From assembly GCA_910578935.1 (NCBI GenBank), contig CAJTSM010000019.1, forward strand, positions 1 through 55,579: DNA of 55,579 nucleotides. Reading direction: 5' to 3'. Source of the stretch: an uncultured Oscillibacter sp. GTDB lineage: Bacteria > Bacillota > Clostridia > Oscillospirales > Oscillospiraceae. Under the pieces are notes generated by a model. That model was not told the origin of the DNA and ran no database searches. It saw only the letters and a program-made list of their open reading frames with translations. Each line of letters starts with the position of its first letter. Within the stretch, counting starts at the first letter, position 1. The position numbers and the translations under genes are program-made. Shown here piece by piece: positions 7,562 through 15,651 of the stretch.

Positions 7562-9247
7562 TTATGCCCGCTTGGCCCGGTTGACGGCGGACAGGATGGC
7601 CCGGAGAGGCGCCAAGTTGATGTTGTGGCTGAGTCCCACGCCCCAATACTGCTTGCCGGTGCGCCGGTCCTGAAGGAGAATATAAGCCACGCCCTGGGAG
7701 TCGGAGCCGTCGGTGATGGCGTGGGAGGCGTAGTCCAGGAAGGTAAAGCGGTCAATCTTCTCTCCCTGAATGGCGTTGAAGAAGGCGTCAATGGGGCCGT
7801 TGCCCTCACCGGAGACTTCGAACACCGTGTCCGTGTGCCGGAGAGTTCCCTGGAAGGCCACGTGGGAGTGGCCCTCGTTGTCCACGGTTTCCCGGAAGGC
7901 ATGCTTGAGAAGCTGGTAGGGCTGCTTCGCCTCGATATATTCCTGATGGAACAGCTCGTTGATTCGCTCCGGGGCGATCTCCTTGCCCACCTTGTCCGTC
8001 TCCACCTGGACGATGTGGCCGAACTCCGGCTGCATGGACTTGGGCAGGTCGAAGCCGAAGTCGTGCTCCATGATATAGGCCGCGCCGCCCTTGCCGGACT
8101 GGGAGTTGATGCGGATAATAGGCTCGTACTCCCGGCCCACGTCGGCGGGGTCGATGGGGAGATATGGGATTTCCCAATACTCCGTGCCGGAGGTCTTCAT
8201 ATACTGGACGCCCTTGTTGATGGCGTCCTGATGGCTGCCGGAGAAGGCCGTAAAAACCAGCTTGCCCACATAGGGCTGGCGGTCGCCCACGGGCATCTTG
8301 GTGCACCGCTCGAACATTTCCTTGATTTTATTGATGTTGGAAAAGTCCAGCTCCGGGTCCACGCCCTGGGTGTACATGTTCATAGCCAAGGTCACCATGT
8401 CCACGTTTCCGGTGCGCTCACCGTTGCCGAACAAGGTGGCCTCCACCCGGTCGGCTCCGGCCAGCAGGCCCATTTCCGTGGTGGCCACGCCGCAGCCCCG
8501 GTCATTGTGGGGATGAAGGGAGATGATGGCCCGGTCCCGGCCGGGGAGCTTGCGGATGAAGTATTCCAGCATGTCGGCGAACTGGTTGGGCATGCAGTTC
8601 TCCACCGTGGTGGGGAGGTTCAGGATGACTTTCTTCTCCGGTGTGGCGTGAAGGTGGTCCAGCACCGCCTGACAGATCTCCACGGCGTAGTCCATCTCCG
8701 TGCCCATAAAGGACTCGGGAGAATACTCGAAGCGAAGGTTCATGCCCTGCTCGATCATGGGCTGGGACATTTCGTAGATCAGGTCCGCCGCGTCGGTGGC
8801 AATTTTGGTAATGTCGTCGCAGTCCATGTGGAAGACCACCTTGCGCTGGAGGGTAGAGGTGGAGTTATAGAAATGGAGAATCACGTTCTTCGCGCCCTGG
8901 ATGGCCTCAAAGGTCTTTCGGATGAGATGTTCCCGGGCTTGAACCAGCACCTGGATCGTCACATCGTCGGGGATGTGCCCGCCCTCAATCAGTTCCCGGC
9001 AGATTTCATACTCCGTCTCGCTGGCGGAAGGGAAGCCGATCTCAATCTCCTTTACGCCAATGTCCACCAGCGTGTGGAAATACTCCAGCTTTTCCGCCAG
9101 ATTCATGGGGTCAATCAGCGCCTGATTGCCGTCCCGCAGGTCCACAGAGCACCAGACAGGGGCCTTGGTAATTATCCGGTCCGGCCAGGTGCGGCCCCGA
9201 ATGGGCTGGGGCTGGAAGGGAATGTACTTTTCAAATCCGGGTTTCAT
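7562..9247 (-). CDS. leuA: 2-isopropylmalate synthase
   Basis: Condenses acetyl-CoA with 2-oxoisovalerate, the committed step of leucine synthesis. The start is the ATG at 9247, which has AAGGAGG 8 nt upstream; the longer frame to 9295 runs into the T-box terminator region. The 561-residue protein has the HMGL-like TIM barrel with DLRDGNQAL at 36-44, HPHNDRG at 245-251 and FGNGERTGNVD at 273-283, and a C-terminal LeuA dimer/allosteric domain. It belongs to the longer LeuA class (about 560 residues) with the catalytic domain starting after a short N-terminal extension. Feedback inhibition by leucine is expected from the C-terminal domain. Confidence 0.96.
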   Translation of the reverse strand: MKPGFEKYIPFQPQPIRGRTWPDRIITKAPVWCSVDLRDGNQALIDPMNLAEKLEYFHTLVDIGVKEIEIGFPSASETEYEICRELIEGGHIPDDVTIQVLVQAREHLIRKTFEAIQGAKNVILHFYNSTSTLQRKVVFHMDCDDITKIATDAADLIYEMSQPMIEQGMNLRFEYSPESFMGTEMDYAVEICQAVLDHLHATPEKKVILNLPTTVENCMPNQFADMLEYFIRKLPGRDRAIISLHPHNDRGCGVATTEMGLLAGADRVEATLFGNGERTGNVDMVTLAMNMYTQGVDPELDFSNINKIKEMFERCTKMPVGDRQPYVGKLVFTAFSGSHQDAINKGVQYMKTSGTEYWEIPYLPIDPADVGREYEPIIRINSQSGKGGAAYIMEHDFGFDLPKSMQPEFGHIVQVETDKVGKEIAPERINELFHQEYIEAKQPYQLLKHAFRETVDNEGHSHVAFQGTLRHTDTVFEVSGEGNGPIDAFFNAIQGEKIDRFTFLDYASHAITDGSDSQGVAYILLQDRRTGKQYWGVGLSHNINLAPLRAILSAVNRAKRA

Positions 9248-9289
9248 AGCAGTGTCCTCCTTGCAAAATATGGTGTTGGATGGGTCAGG

Positions 9290-9577
9290 GGACAAGAAAA
9301 CGCCCCTGACTCCTTCGAGTCAGGGGCGTGTTAATCAACACGCGGTACCACCCTGGTTTGGCCGCCGGTTACCCAACGGCCCTCACAGCCTCCAACAAGG
9401 CTTCGGCCAATAACGAGGCCAGCCGTCTCCGCCTAAACCGAAAGCCGGTTTCAGCGGAACCGCTCAAGGGCCAGTGACATCCGTTTCCTCCGCGCCGTCT
9501 CGCAGCAGCCGGCGGCTCTCTGAAGCGTACGAAAAAGGACTTTCTCCCTGTCATTGCGTTTTGCTACTTTGCTGTTG
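9290..9577 (-). ncRNA. T-box leader of the leucine operon
   Basis: On the minus strand the leader contains the Stem I elements CAGAGAG and GGCTGCTGCGAG, then the T-box sequence AGGGTGGTACCGCGTG (9339-9354), which pairs with the 3' end of uncharged tRNA. A terminator follows: CGCCCCTGACTC / GAGTCAGGGGCG (9301-9328) and TTTTCTT. The likely specifier, just 5' of the Stem I closing strand CCCTTG, is CTG (Leu) followed by a purine at 9472-9474. That codon assignment is tentative, but it agrees with the genes controlled. Low charged tRNA-Leu would favour the antiterminator and leuACDB expression. Confidence 0.9.
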
Positions 9578-9583
9578 GGGTAT

Positions 9584-9612
9584 AAGATACAGGATTTCCT
9601 GCGGTTTGTCAA
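9584..9612 (-). promoter_or_regulatory. Promoter of the T-box leucine operon
   Basis: Minus-strand TTGACA (9607-9612), 17-bp spacer, TATCTT (9584-9589). Transcription would begin near 9577 and run into the T-box leader. Confidence 0.75.
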
Positions 9613-9656
9613 GAGGAAATTTTCGCGAAATTCGCGTAATTTTCAGAAAAACACTC

Positions 9657-9685
9657 TTGACAAGTTTGGGCGGAATCTGTATAAT
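9657..9685 (+). promoter_or_regulatory. rpsU promoter (perfect consensus)
   Basis: TTGACA (9657-9662), 17-bp spacer and TATAAT (9680-9685) match the sigma-A consensus exactly, fitting a highly expressed ribosomal gene. Confidence 0.85.
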
Positions 9686-9764
9686 AACGATGTTAAAGCC
9701 ATATAACATGGCCCTTAAAGTATCCTGGAAACAGCCGGATACCTCGGAGGGAGGGAAAATATAG

Positions 9765-9947
9765 ATGTCTGAGATTCATGTGAAGGAAAACGAATCCATC
9801 GACAGCGCGCTGAAGCGTTTTAAGCGCAGCTGTGCGAAGGCCGGTGTCCTGGCCGAGGTTCGGAAACGGGAGCATTACGAGAGTCCCAGCGTGAAGCGGC
9901 GCAAGAAGTCCGAAGCCGCCCGCAAAAACAAAAAGCGTTACTACTAA
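9765..9947 (+). CDS. rpsU: 30S ribosomal protein S21
   Basis: A 60-residue basic protein with the S21 core (ESIDSALKRFKRSC near 11-24) and a Lys/Arg-rich C-terminus ending KKRYY. S21 binds near the platform of the 30S subunit and helps mRNA selection during initiation. A purine-rich ribosome site (GGAGGGAGG) precedes the ATG. The gene is a single-cistron unit with a consensus promoter and a strong terminator. Confidence 0.96.
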   Translation: MSEIHVKENESIDSALKRFKRSCAKAGVLAEVRKREHYESPSVKRRKKSEAARKNKKRYY

Positions 9948-9958
9948 GCGTCGGCTTA

Positions 9959-9991
9959 AAACCGCCGTGCCGTTGGCACGGCGGTTTTTTT
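9959..9991 (+). terminator. rpsU intrinsic terminator
   Basis: Stem AACCGCCGTGCC / GGCACGGCGGTT with a short loop, followed by a T run. Confidence 0.9.
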
Positions 9992-10026
9992 GCAAAAAGC
10001 GGTTCCTCCTTCGGCGCCGCACACAG

Positions 10027-10054
10027 CTGGAGTCTGTTTTAAAACAGACTCCAG
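10027..10054. repeat. Perfect 28-bp palindrome
   Basis: Two 14-base arms, CTGGAGTCTGTTTT and its reverse complement, abut with no spacer. It lies between the rpsU terminator and the 3' end of the minus-strand gene at 10083. It could act as a terminator for that gene or as a protein-binding site; the T/A stretch sits in the centre rather than after the stem. Confidence 0.7.
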
Positions 10055-10082
10055 GGGAGGAATTCCGCGTTAGCCGGGAGGA

Positions 10083-10496
10083 TCATTCGTCCAAGTCAAT
10101 CGAGATATGCTCGGTTCCGTGCTCGTCAAATTCGTCCAGATATGTATCAATCCGCTCCATAAGAGCACCGTAATTCTCACGGGTCAGAGGCTCGCCGTCT
10201 AGGTCCCGCAGGGCCAGTTCTTCCGCCAGGATCTCATAAAAGACCACGTCTTCATAGCTTTCGATGGCTTCATGAATACCGCCGTTGGCAAAGGCCCGGG
10301 AGGGAATCAGCTCTCCTTGATAGAGCTCCACCAGCTTTCCCATGCGGTGGCGGAGACAGTGGGAGAAGATCAGGCTTTCTACTTTATCATACTCTTTGAT
10401 GCGGTCGTCCTCCCGGGTGGAATTGAGGACCCAGTTGCCTATGTAGACCAGGTCCAGCAGATAACGGTACTGCTGCTCTGTCAACTCGATTTTCAT
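10083..10496 (-). CDS. Conserved hypothetical acidic protein
   Basis: The ATG at 10496 is chosen because AGGAGG precedes it; an upstream in-frame ATG at 10538 lacks this. The 137-residue product begins MKIELTEQQYRYLLDLVYIG, is strongly acidic and mostly helical, and ends in an Asp/Glu-rich tail (IDTYLDEFDEHG). No signal peptide, membrane helix or known motif was found. I do not recognise the family. It is a stand-alone gene convergent with rpsU and divergent from murI. Confidence 0.75.
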   Translation of the reverse strand: MKIELTEQQYRYLLDLVYIGNWVLNSTREDDRIKEYDKVESLIFSHCLRHRMGKLVELYQGELIPSRAFANGGIHEAIESYEDVVFYEILAEELALRDLDGEPLTRENYGALMERIDTYLDEFDEHGTEHISIDLDE

Positions 10497-10612
10497 GGCA
10501 AAACCCCTCCTGACGGCGTTGATGGCGGCCGGTCGCAATATATAACACGATTATAACAGGCCCGCCGGAAAAATTCCACATAAAAAAGAGGGCAAAAAGA
10601 CTAAAATCTGTC

Positions 10613-10641
10613 TTGCGGCAGTGAGCGTCTCATAGTATAAT
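10613..10641 (+). promoter_or_regulatory. Promoter of the murI-DUF1934-argS unit
   Basis: TTGCGG (10613-10618), 17-bp spacer and TATAAT (10636-10641). Confidence 0.65.
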
Positions 10642-10705
10642 ACATAACTCAGAGCAATTTGCGGAGAGGGGAGTGTTTCCCCGTTCCACGAGAGGAGAGA
10701 CGGCA

Positions 10706-11521
10706 ATGGATATACGGCCCATCGGCGTGTTTGACTCCGGCTTGGGGGGCTTGACGGCGGTAAGGGTCCTGCGGCGCATCCTTCCGGAAGAGGATTTGAT
10801 TTATTTCGGCGATACCGCCCGGGTACCCTACGGAGGCCGCTCCCGGGAAACTCTTTTGAAATACGCCCGGCAGGATCTGAGCTTTCTCCGGTCTTTTGAC
10901 CTCAAGGCGGTGCTGGTCGCCTGTGGAACGATTTCCACCACCTCTTTGGGGATGCTTCAGGGGGAGAATGAACTGCCAATAGTGGGCGTGGTGGAGCCCA
11001 CCTGTCGCCGGGCTTTGGCGGTGACGAAGAACCGCCGGGTGGGCATGATTGCCACCTTGGCCTCCGTTCGCTCCGGGGCTTACGAGGCGGCGCTGCGGCG
11101 TTTGAACCCGGATGTGGAGGTTCTTTGCCAGCCCTGCCCGCTGTTTGTGCCGCTGGTGGAGAACGGCCGCTTCCGGCCCGGGGACACTGTCATCGAAACC
11201 GTCGCCCGGGAATACTTAACTCCGGTGCTGGAATGGGGGGCGGACACCTTGATTTTGGGCTGCACCCATTATCCGCTGCTGGAGGAGGTCATCTCCGCCG
11301 TCTGCGGGCCGGGAGTGACCCTGGTTTCCGCCGGGGAGGAATCTGCCTTTGAACTCAAGCGCCTGCTTACCGCCCAAGGGGTTCGGGCTCCGGCAGACCG
11401 GAAAGGAGAGGCGGAGTTTTTCGTCAGCGACCGGGCGGAGGATTTTGAGGGCATGGCTTCCTTGTTTTTGCAGGAGGATATTCATCACAGGGCACGGAGG
11501 ATCGACATTGACCAATATTGA
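10706..11521 (+). CDS. murI: Glutamate racemase
   Basis: Interconverts L- and D-glutamate to supply D-Glu for peptidoglycan. The start at 10706 follows GAGGAGAG; the longer frame from a GTG at 10673 lacks support. In the 271-residue protein DSGLGG is at 10-15, the first catalytic Cys is Cys73 (VACGT) and the second is Cys186 in GCTHYPLL. The usual Asn after the first Cys (ACNT) is Gly here, a variant motif. The stop overlaps the start of the DUF1934 gene by 14 bp. Confidence 0.9.
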   Translation: MDIRPIGVFDSGLGGLTAVRVLRRILPEEDLIYFGDTARVPYGGRSRETLLKYARQDLSFLRSFDLKAVLVACGTISTTSLGMLQGENELPIVGVVEPTCRRALAVTKNRRVGMIATLASVRSGAYEAALRRLNPDVEVLCQPCPLFVPLVENGRFRPGDTVIETVAREYLTPVLEWGADTLILGCTHYPLLEEVISAVCGPGVTLVSAGEESAFELKRLLTAQGVRAPADRKGEAEFFVSDRAEDFEGMASLFLQEDIHHRARRIDIDQY

Positions 11522-11978
11522 GACGAAGGCGCTGCCCGTCCTGCTGACCATTCGGTCGGAGCAGCACTATGAGAACACGGAGCCCGACAGCATCGAGCTG
11601 ATGACGGAAGGCACCCTGACGGCCACCGGAGAAGGAGGCGTTGTTCTCTCTTATCAAGAGAGCGAGCTCACCGGCCTGGAGGGAACTACCACCACCTTTG
11701 AGATTCGGGGCTCTCAGGTGATTTTGAGCCGGACGGGAAGCGTGAATTCCCAGATGGTCTTTGAGGAGGGAAAACAGCATACCTCCCTTTATGAAACTCC
11801 CTTTGGAGAGTTGGCCATCGACGTCCAGACCAGCCGCCTCCGGCACAGCCTGACAGAGCGGGGAGGACTGATGGACCTGCGGTATTCCATCTCTGTAGAT
11901 CACTCTGTCACCGGGAGGAACGCTTTTAAGATCCGGGTTCGCCGTAAGCATGAGCTGCGGGAAAACGGGCAATCCTGA
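11508..11978 (+). CDS. DUF1934 family protein (YwiB-like)
   Basis: A TTG start at 11508 with GGAGG 7 nt upstream (11496-11500) gives a 156-residue protein overlapping the murI end by 14 bp. An upstream start within murI would add an unrelated stretch. The sequence is a beta-rich lipocalin-like barrel as in DUF1934/YwiB (LTIRSEQ near the N-terminus, alternating strands to about 125), with a polar C-terminus. YwiB-type genes are commonly found directly before argS in Firmicutes, as here. Function is unknown. Confidence 0.85.
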   Translation: MTNIETKALPVLLTIRSEQHYENTEPDSIELMTEGTLTATGEGGVVLSYQESELTGLEGTTTTFEIRGSQVILSRTGSVNSQMVFEEGKQHTSLYETPFGELAIDVQTSRLRHSLTERGGLMDLRYSISVDHSVTGRNAFKIRVRRKHELRENGQS

Positions 11979-12012
11979 TACAAAAGACTTGGGAAAGAAA
12001 GAGGTTTTTTCA

Positions 12013-13758
12013 ATGACAAACATGGTACAAAACGCCAAGGACCAGGCGGCGGCTCTGGCTATGGCCGCTTACCGCTCCGCCGCCGCCGACGGGACCCTGA
12101 CCCAAGCTGAGGTCCGCACCGCCCCGGTGGAGGTCCCCCGGGATGCCGCCAACGGCGACTTTACCACCACGTTTGCCCTGGCGGCCTCTAAGGCCCTGCG
12201 CCAGCCGCCCCGGATGATCGCCCAGGCTCTGCTGGACCACATGGACCTGGAGGGAAGCTATTTCGCCTCCGCAGAGATTGCCGGGCCGGGTTTTCTGAAT
12301 TTCCGCCTGGGCCGGCGGTGGTATGAGGAGGTCTGCGCCGCCGTGGAGAGCGAAGGGGCGGAGTATGGCCGCTCCGACAGCCTGAAGGGACAGAAGATCA
12401 TGGTGGAGTTCGTCTCCGCCAACCCCACCGGCCCCATGCATATGGGCAATGCCCGGGGCGGCGTACTGGGAGACACGCTGGCGTCCGTGCTTTCCGCCTG
12501 CGGGGCGGAGGTCAGCCGGGAATTTTACGTCAACGACGCCGGGCACCAGATTGATAAATTTGCCCGGTCCATTTATGCCCGGTGTATGCAGCTTACCTAC
12601 GGGGAAAAGGAGCATCCTTTCCCGGAGGACGGTTACCAGGGGGAAGATATCCGGGAATTGGCCCGGGGGTTTCTGGCCCAGGCGGGGGACTTCCCCGGCA
12701 CAACCCGGGAGGAAGTCTGGATGGCCGCTATGGCGGAGTACGGACTGTCCGTGAACCTGCCCAAGATGAAGGCGGACCTTCAGCGGTATAAGATTGACTA
12801 CGACACCTGGTTTTACGAGTCCAGCCTTCACAACAGCGGCGCGGTGGCGAAAACGGCGGAGCTTTTGACCAAGTCCGGCTGGACCTATGAAAAGGACGGG
12901 GCGCTGTGGCTGAAAACCGCTCAGATCATGCGGGAGAACCTGCTGAAAGCGGGGAAGAAGGAGAAGGACATCGAAAAGCTGGACTTGAAGGACGACGTGC
13001 TCCGCCGGGCCAACGGTTTTTACACCTACTTTGCCGCGGATATCGCCTACCATCGGGACAAGTTTGAAACCCGGGGCTTTGACCGGGTGATTAATATCTG
13101 GGGCGCGGACCATCACGGTCATGTGGCCCGGCTGAAGGGGGCTTTGGACGCCCTGGGCCTGGACGGCAGCGGGAAGCTGGACATTGTGCTGATGCAGCTG
13201 GTGAAACTCCTCCGGGACGGGGAGCTGGTGAAGATGAGCAAGCGCACCGGCAAAGCCATCTCCCTTTCAGACCTGCTGGACGAGGTGCCGGTGGACGCCG
13301 CGCGCTGGTTTTTCAATGCCAAGCCGGACACGCAGATGGACTTTGACTTAGGGCTTGCCGTCCGGGAGGATTCCGAGAACCCTATTTACTATGTAGAATA
13401 CGCCCACGCCCGCATCTGCTCGCTGGTGGAGAAGCTGGCTGGAGAAGGCCTGACGGTTTCCGCCCCGGGAACAGCGGATCTGAGCCTTTTGACGGCGGAG
13501 GCGGAGGAGGTCCTCATCAAACAGTTGGCCGCCTGGCCGGACACGATCCGGGCCGCGGCGAAGAACTACGACCCCTCCCACGTGAACCGCTATCTGATGG
13601 AGCTGGCGGGCTGTTTCCACCGGTTCTATACGTCCTGCCATATCCGGGAAGAGGCTCCCGCCTTGGCGTCCGCCCGGCTCCGGCTGGCGGACGACGCCCG
13701 GATCGTCCTGCGGAACGGGCTGAAGCTCATCGGCGTGGACGCGCCGGAGCATATGTAA
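12013..13758 (+). CDS. argS: Arginyl-tRNA synthetase
   Basis: Class I synthetase that charges tRNA-Arg. ATG at 12013 follows an AAGAAAGAGG site and gives 581 residues. ANPTGPMHMGNARGG contains the HIGH-equivalent HMGN at 143-146; KMSKR is at 407-411. An N-terminal Add-1 tRNA-binding domain and a C-terminal DALR anticodon-binding domain (from about 460) complete the normal architecture. It is the last gene before a strong terminator. Confidence 0.96.
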   Translation: MTNMVQNAKDQAAALAMAAYRSAAADGTLTQAEVRTAPVEVPRDAANGDFTTTFALAASKALRQPPRMIAQALLDHMDLEGSYFASAEIAGPGFLNFRLGRRWYEEVCAAVESEGAEYGRSDSLKGQKIMVEFVSANPTGPMHMGNARGGVLGDTLASVLSACGAEVSREFYVNDAGHQIDKFARSIYARCMQLTYGEKEHPFPEDGYQGEDIRELARGFLAQAGDFPGTTREEVWMAAMAEYGLSVNLPKMKADLQRYKIDYDTWFYESSLHNSGAVAKTAELLTKSGWTYEKDGALWLKTAQIMRENLLKAGKKEKDIEKLDLKDDVLRRANGFYTYFAADIAYHRDKFETRGFDRVINIWGADHHGHVARLKGALDALGLDGSGKLDIVLMQLVKLLRDGELVKMSKRTGKAISLSDLLDEVPVDAARWFFNAKPDTQMDFDLGLAVREDSENPIYYVEYAHARICSLVEKLAGEGLTVSAPGTADLSLLTAEAEEVLIKQLAAWPDTIRAAAKNYDPSHVNRYLMELAGCFHRFYTSCHIREEAPALASARLRLADDARIVLRNGLKLIGVDAPEHM

Positions 13759-13764
13759 ACCACG

Positions 13765-13793
13765 CAAGAAGCCCGCTTAGCGGGCTTCTTTTT
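13765..13793 (+). terminator. argS intrinsic terminator
   Basis: Stem AAGAAGCCCGC / GCGGGCTTCTT followed by TTTT. Confidence 0.9.
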
Positions 13794-13798
13794 TGGCC

Positions 13799-13827
13799 TT
13801 GACAACCGGTGGGGAAGGAACTATAAT
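13799..13827 (+). promoter_or_regulatory. azlC promoter
   Basis: TTGACA (13799-13804), 17-bp spacer, TATAAT (13822-13827): exact consensus, beginning a few bases after the argS terminator. Confidence 0.8.
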
Positions 13828-13886
13828 GCCCGTTAGCTTTTAATTGGAAAACATTGCTTTAAATCGGCAAAGAAAGAAGAGAGTTT

Positions 13887-14582
13887 ATGGAGAGGACTGA
13901 AAGACTGCGTTCCGCGCTCCGGGCGGCATTTCCCGTCACGGTCCCGGTGCTGACGGGGTATGTCTGCCTGGGACTTGCATACGGCGTGCTGATGGCTGCC
14001 AACGGGTACGGACCGCTGTGGTCGGTGCTGATGAGCGCTATTGGTTTTTGCGGCAGTATGCAGTACGCGGTGATTCCCATCCTGGCCGCCGGCTTTGAGC
14101 CCTTGCAGGCCTTCTTGCTGACGCTGATGGTCAACGCCCGCCACGTCCTTTACGGCCTCTCCATGCTGGAGCGGTACAGGGGCCTGGGCTGGGCCCGGTT
14201 CCCGCTGATCTATACCCTCAGCGACGAAACCTTCTCCCTGGTGTCCACCCTGGACCCGCCGGAGGGCGTGGAGCGGCGGGACTTCTTCCTCTGTATCTCC
14301 CTGCTGGATTACAGCTACTGGGTATGCGGCACGGCCCTGGGAGGGCTGCTGGGCTCGGCCCTGACCTTCAACACTGCCGGGCTGGACTTCGCCCTGACGG
14401 CCCTGTTTGTGGTCCTGTTCCTGGAGCAGTGGAAGGAGCGGGAGCGCCGCGCCGCCGGAATGACTGGCATTGCCTGTGCCGCCGTAAGCCTGGCGGTCTT
14501 CGGGCCGGACAACCTGGTGATTCCCGCCATGATTATGATTTTGGCGGCACTGCTGGGAGGGAGGAAACTGACATGCGCCTGA
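13887..14582 (+). CDS. azlC: AzlC family branched-chain amino acid exporter subunit
   Basis: A 231-residue membrane protein with several hydrophobic helices and the AzlC-type motif NARHVLYGLSM near residue 87-97, plus GFCGSMQYA. AzlC forms the large subunit of an exporter for branched-chain amino acids and analogues. The gene overlaps azlD by 10 bp, so the subunits are probably made together. Substrate is inferred from the family only. Confidence 0.9.
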   Translation: MERTERLRSALRAAFPVTVPVLTGYVCLGLAYGVLMAANGYGPLWSVLMSAIGFCGSMQYAVIPILAAGFEPLQAFLLTLMVNARHVLYGLSMLERYRGLGWARFPLIYTLSDETFSLVSTLDPPEGVERRDFFLCISLLDYSYWVCGTALGGLLGSALTFNTAGLDFALTALFVVLFLEQWKERERRAAGMTGIACAAVSLAVFGPDNLVIPAMIMILAALLGGRKLTCA

Positions 14583-14908
14583 CGCCGTTGGAAACCCTGG
14601 GCATCATTTTAATTGTGGCCGCCGGAACGCAGATTACCCGCTGGCTGCCCTTCTGGCTCTTTCCCGAAAACAAACAGCCCCCGGCCTGGGTGACGGACCT
14701 GGGGAAGGTCCTCCCGGCGGCCACCATGGGGCTGCTGGTGGTCTACTGCCTGAAGGGGGTGGCCTGGACCGCCCCGCCTCACGGCGCGGCGGAGCTGCTG
14801 GCCATTTTGGCCGTAGCGGTTTTACACCGATGGAAGGGGAACGTGCTCCTCTCCATCGCCGGAGGCACGGCGCTGTACATGCTTTTAGTACAGTGGGTGT
14901 TCACCTGA
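14573..14908 (+). CDS. azlD: AzlD family branched-chain amino acid transport subunit
   Basis: ATG at 14573 lies within the azlC end and gives a 111-residue protein with four hydrophobic helices. The ITRWLPFWLF segment near residues 21-30 and LGKVLPAATMGLLVVYCL near 43-60 are AzlD features. It is the small partner of AzlC. Confidence 0.88.
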   Translation: MRLTPLETLGIILIVAAGTQITRWLPFWLFPENKQPPAWVTDLGKVLPAATMGLLVVYCLKGVAWTAPPHGAAELLAILAVAVLHRWKGNVLLSIAGGTALYMLLVQWVFT

Positions 14909-14986
14909 CCGCGCATAATTTTTCCAGCCTCCGCACACAATGGAGAGGCGGCGCTGCCGCAACTTCGTTTGGCGGAGGCTGATTCT

Positions 14987-15520
14987 ATGAGGCGGAAACT
15001 GTTTTTCTGGGAGCTGGGGGGCTTTTTGTTTACCGGAGCGCTGGGGACGCTCCTGCACTTCGTTTACGAGTGGAGCGGCGGCAGCACCCTGGCGGCCTGG
15101 TTTTCCGCCGTCAACGAGTCCACTTGGGAGCACATGAAGCTCCTTTTTATCCCTCTGTTTCTCTTCTCCGTAGTCCAGGTGTGCCGGATGGGGCGGAACT
15201 ACCCCAATCTCCCGGCGGTCCGGGCCGTCAGCGCTCTGACGGGGGTGTTTTTGATCCCCGTGCTGTTTTATACCTATACCGGCATCCTGGGGAGGAATAT
15301 CAATTGGGTGGACATCGCCATCTTTTTCCTGGCGGATTTCGCGGCTTTTGCCCTGGATTTCGCCCTGCTCCGCCGGGGAAAACTCTCCGGCCGCTGGATG
15401 CAGCTTTTGGGGTTGGCGGTTCTGTGGGGACTGGCTTTCTGCTTCGTGTGGTGCACCTTCCGCCCGGTCCATCTGCCGCTGTGGCGGGACCCGGTGACCG
15501 GGATTTACGGCATTCCCTGA
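14987..15520 (+). CDS. DUF6512 family membrane protein
   Basis: ATG at 14987 with GGCGGAGG upstream. The 177-residue product has about five hydrophobic helices and the conserved stretch LLHFVYEWSG...VNESTWEHMKLLF near residues 22-53 characteristic of DUF6512 proteins. Function unknown. It follows azlCD by 78 bp and ends at a terminator, so it may share the azlC transcript. Confidence 0.82.
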   Translation: MRRKLFFWELGGFLFTGALGTLLHFVYEWSGGSTLAAWFSAVNESTWEHMKLLFIPLFLFSVVQVCRMGRNYPNLPAVRAVSALTGVFLIPVLFYTYTGILGRNINWVDIAIFFLADFAAFALDFALLRRGKLSGRWMQLLGLAVLWGLAFCFVWCTFRPVHLPLWRDPVTGIYGIP

Positions 15521-15549
15521 AAACGCCCTGCGGGGCGTTTTCTCCTTTT
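15519..15549 (+). terminator. Terminator after the DUF6512 gene
   Basis: Stem AAAACGCC / GGGGCGTTTT and a T-rich tail (CTCCTTTTT). Confidence 0.85.
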
Positions 15550-15581
15550 TGGAATTTACTGTGAATTTGCGCCCTCCCGGC

Positions 15582-15611
15582 TTGACCAACGGCGGGGTGG
15601 GGGAGTATAAT
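15582..15611 (+). promoter_or_regulatory. Promoter of the xpaC-telA operon
   Basis: TTGACC (15582-15587), 18-bp spacer, TATAAT (15606-15611). Confidence 0.72.
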
Positions 15612-15651
15612 ATACTAACTTGCGAACTGTGTGACGAATGGAGGTCTTGCT

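Noticed and set aside
5955..7673. A 572-residue plus-strand open frame opposite leuC
   Set aside because: It is the antisense shadow of leuC and leuD in GC-rich DNA: His/Gly/Val-rich, no domain, no ribosome site, and the opposite strand is clearly coding.
7625..9334. A 569-residue plus-strand frame opposite leuA
   Set aside because: Antisense shadow with repetitive Val/His/Gly/Leu composition; leuA is unambiguous on the other strand.
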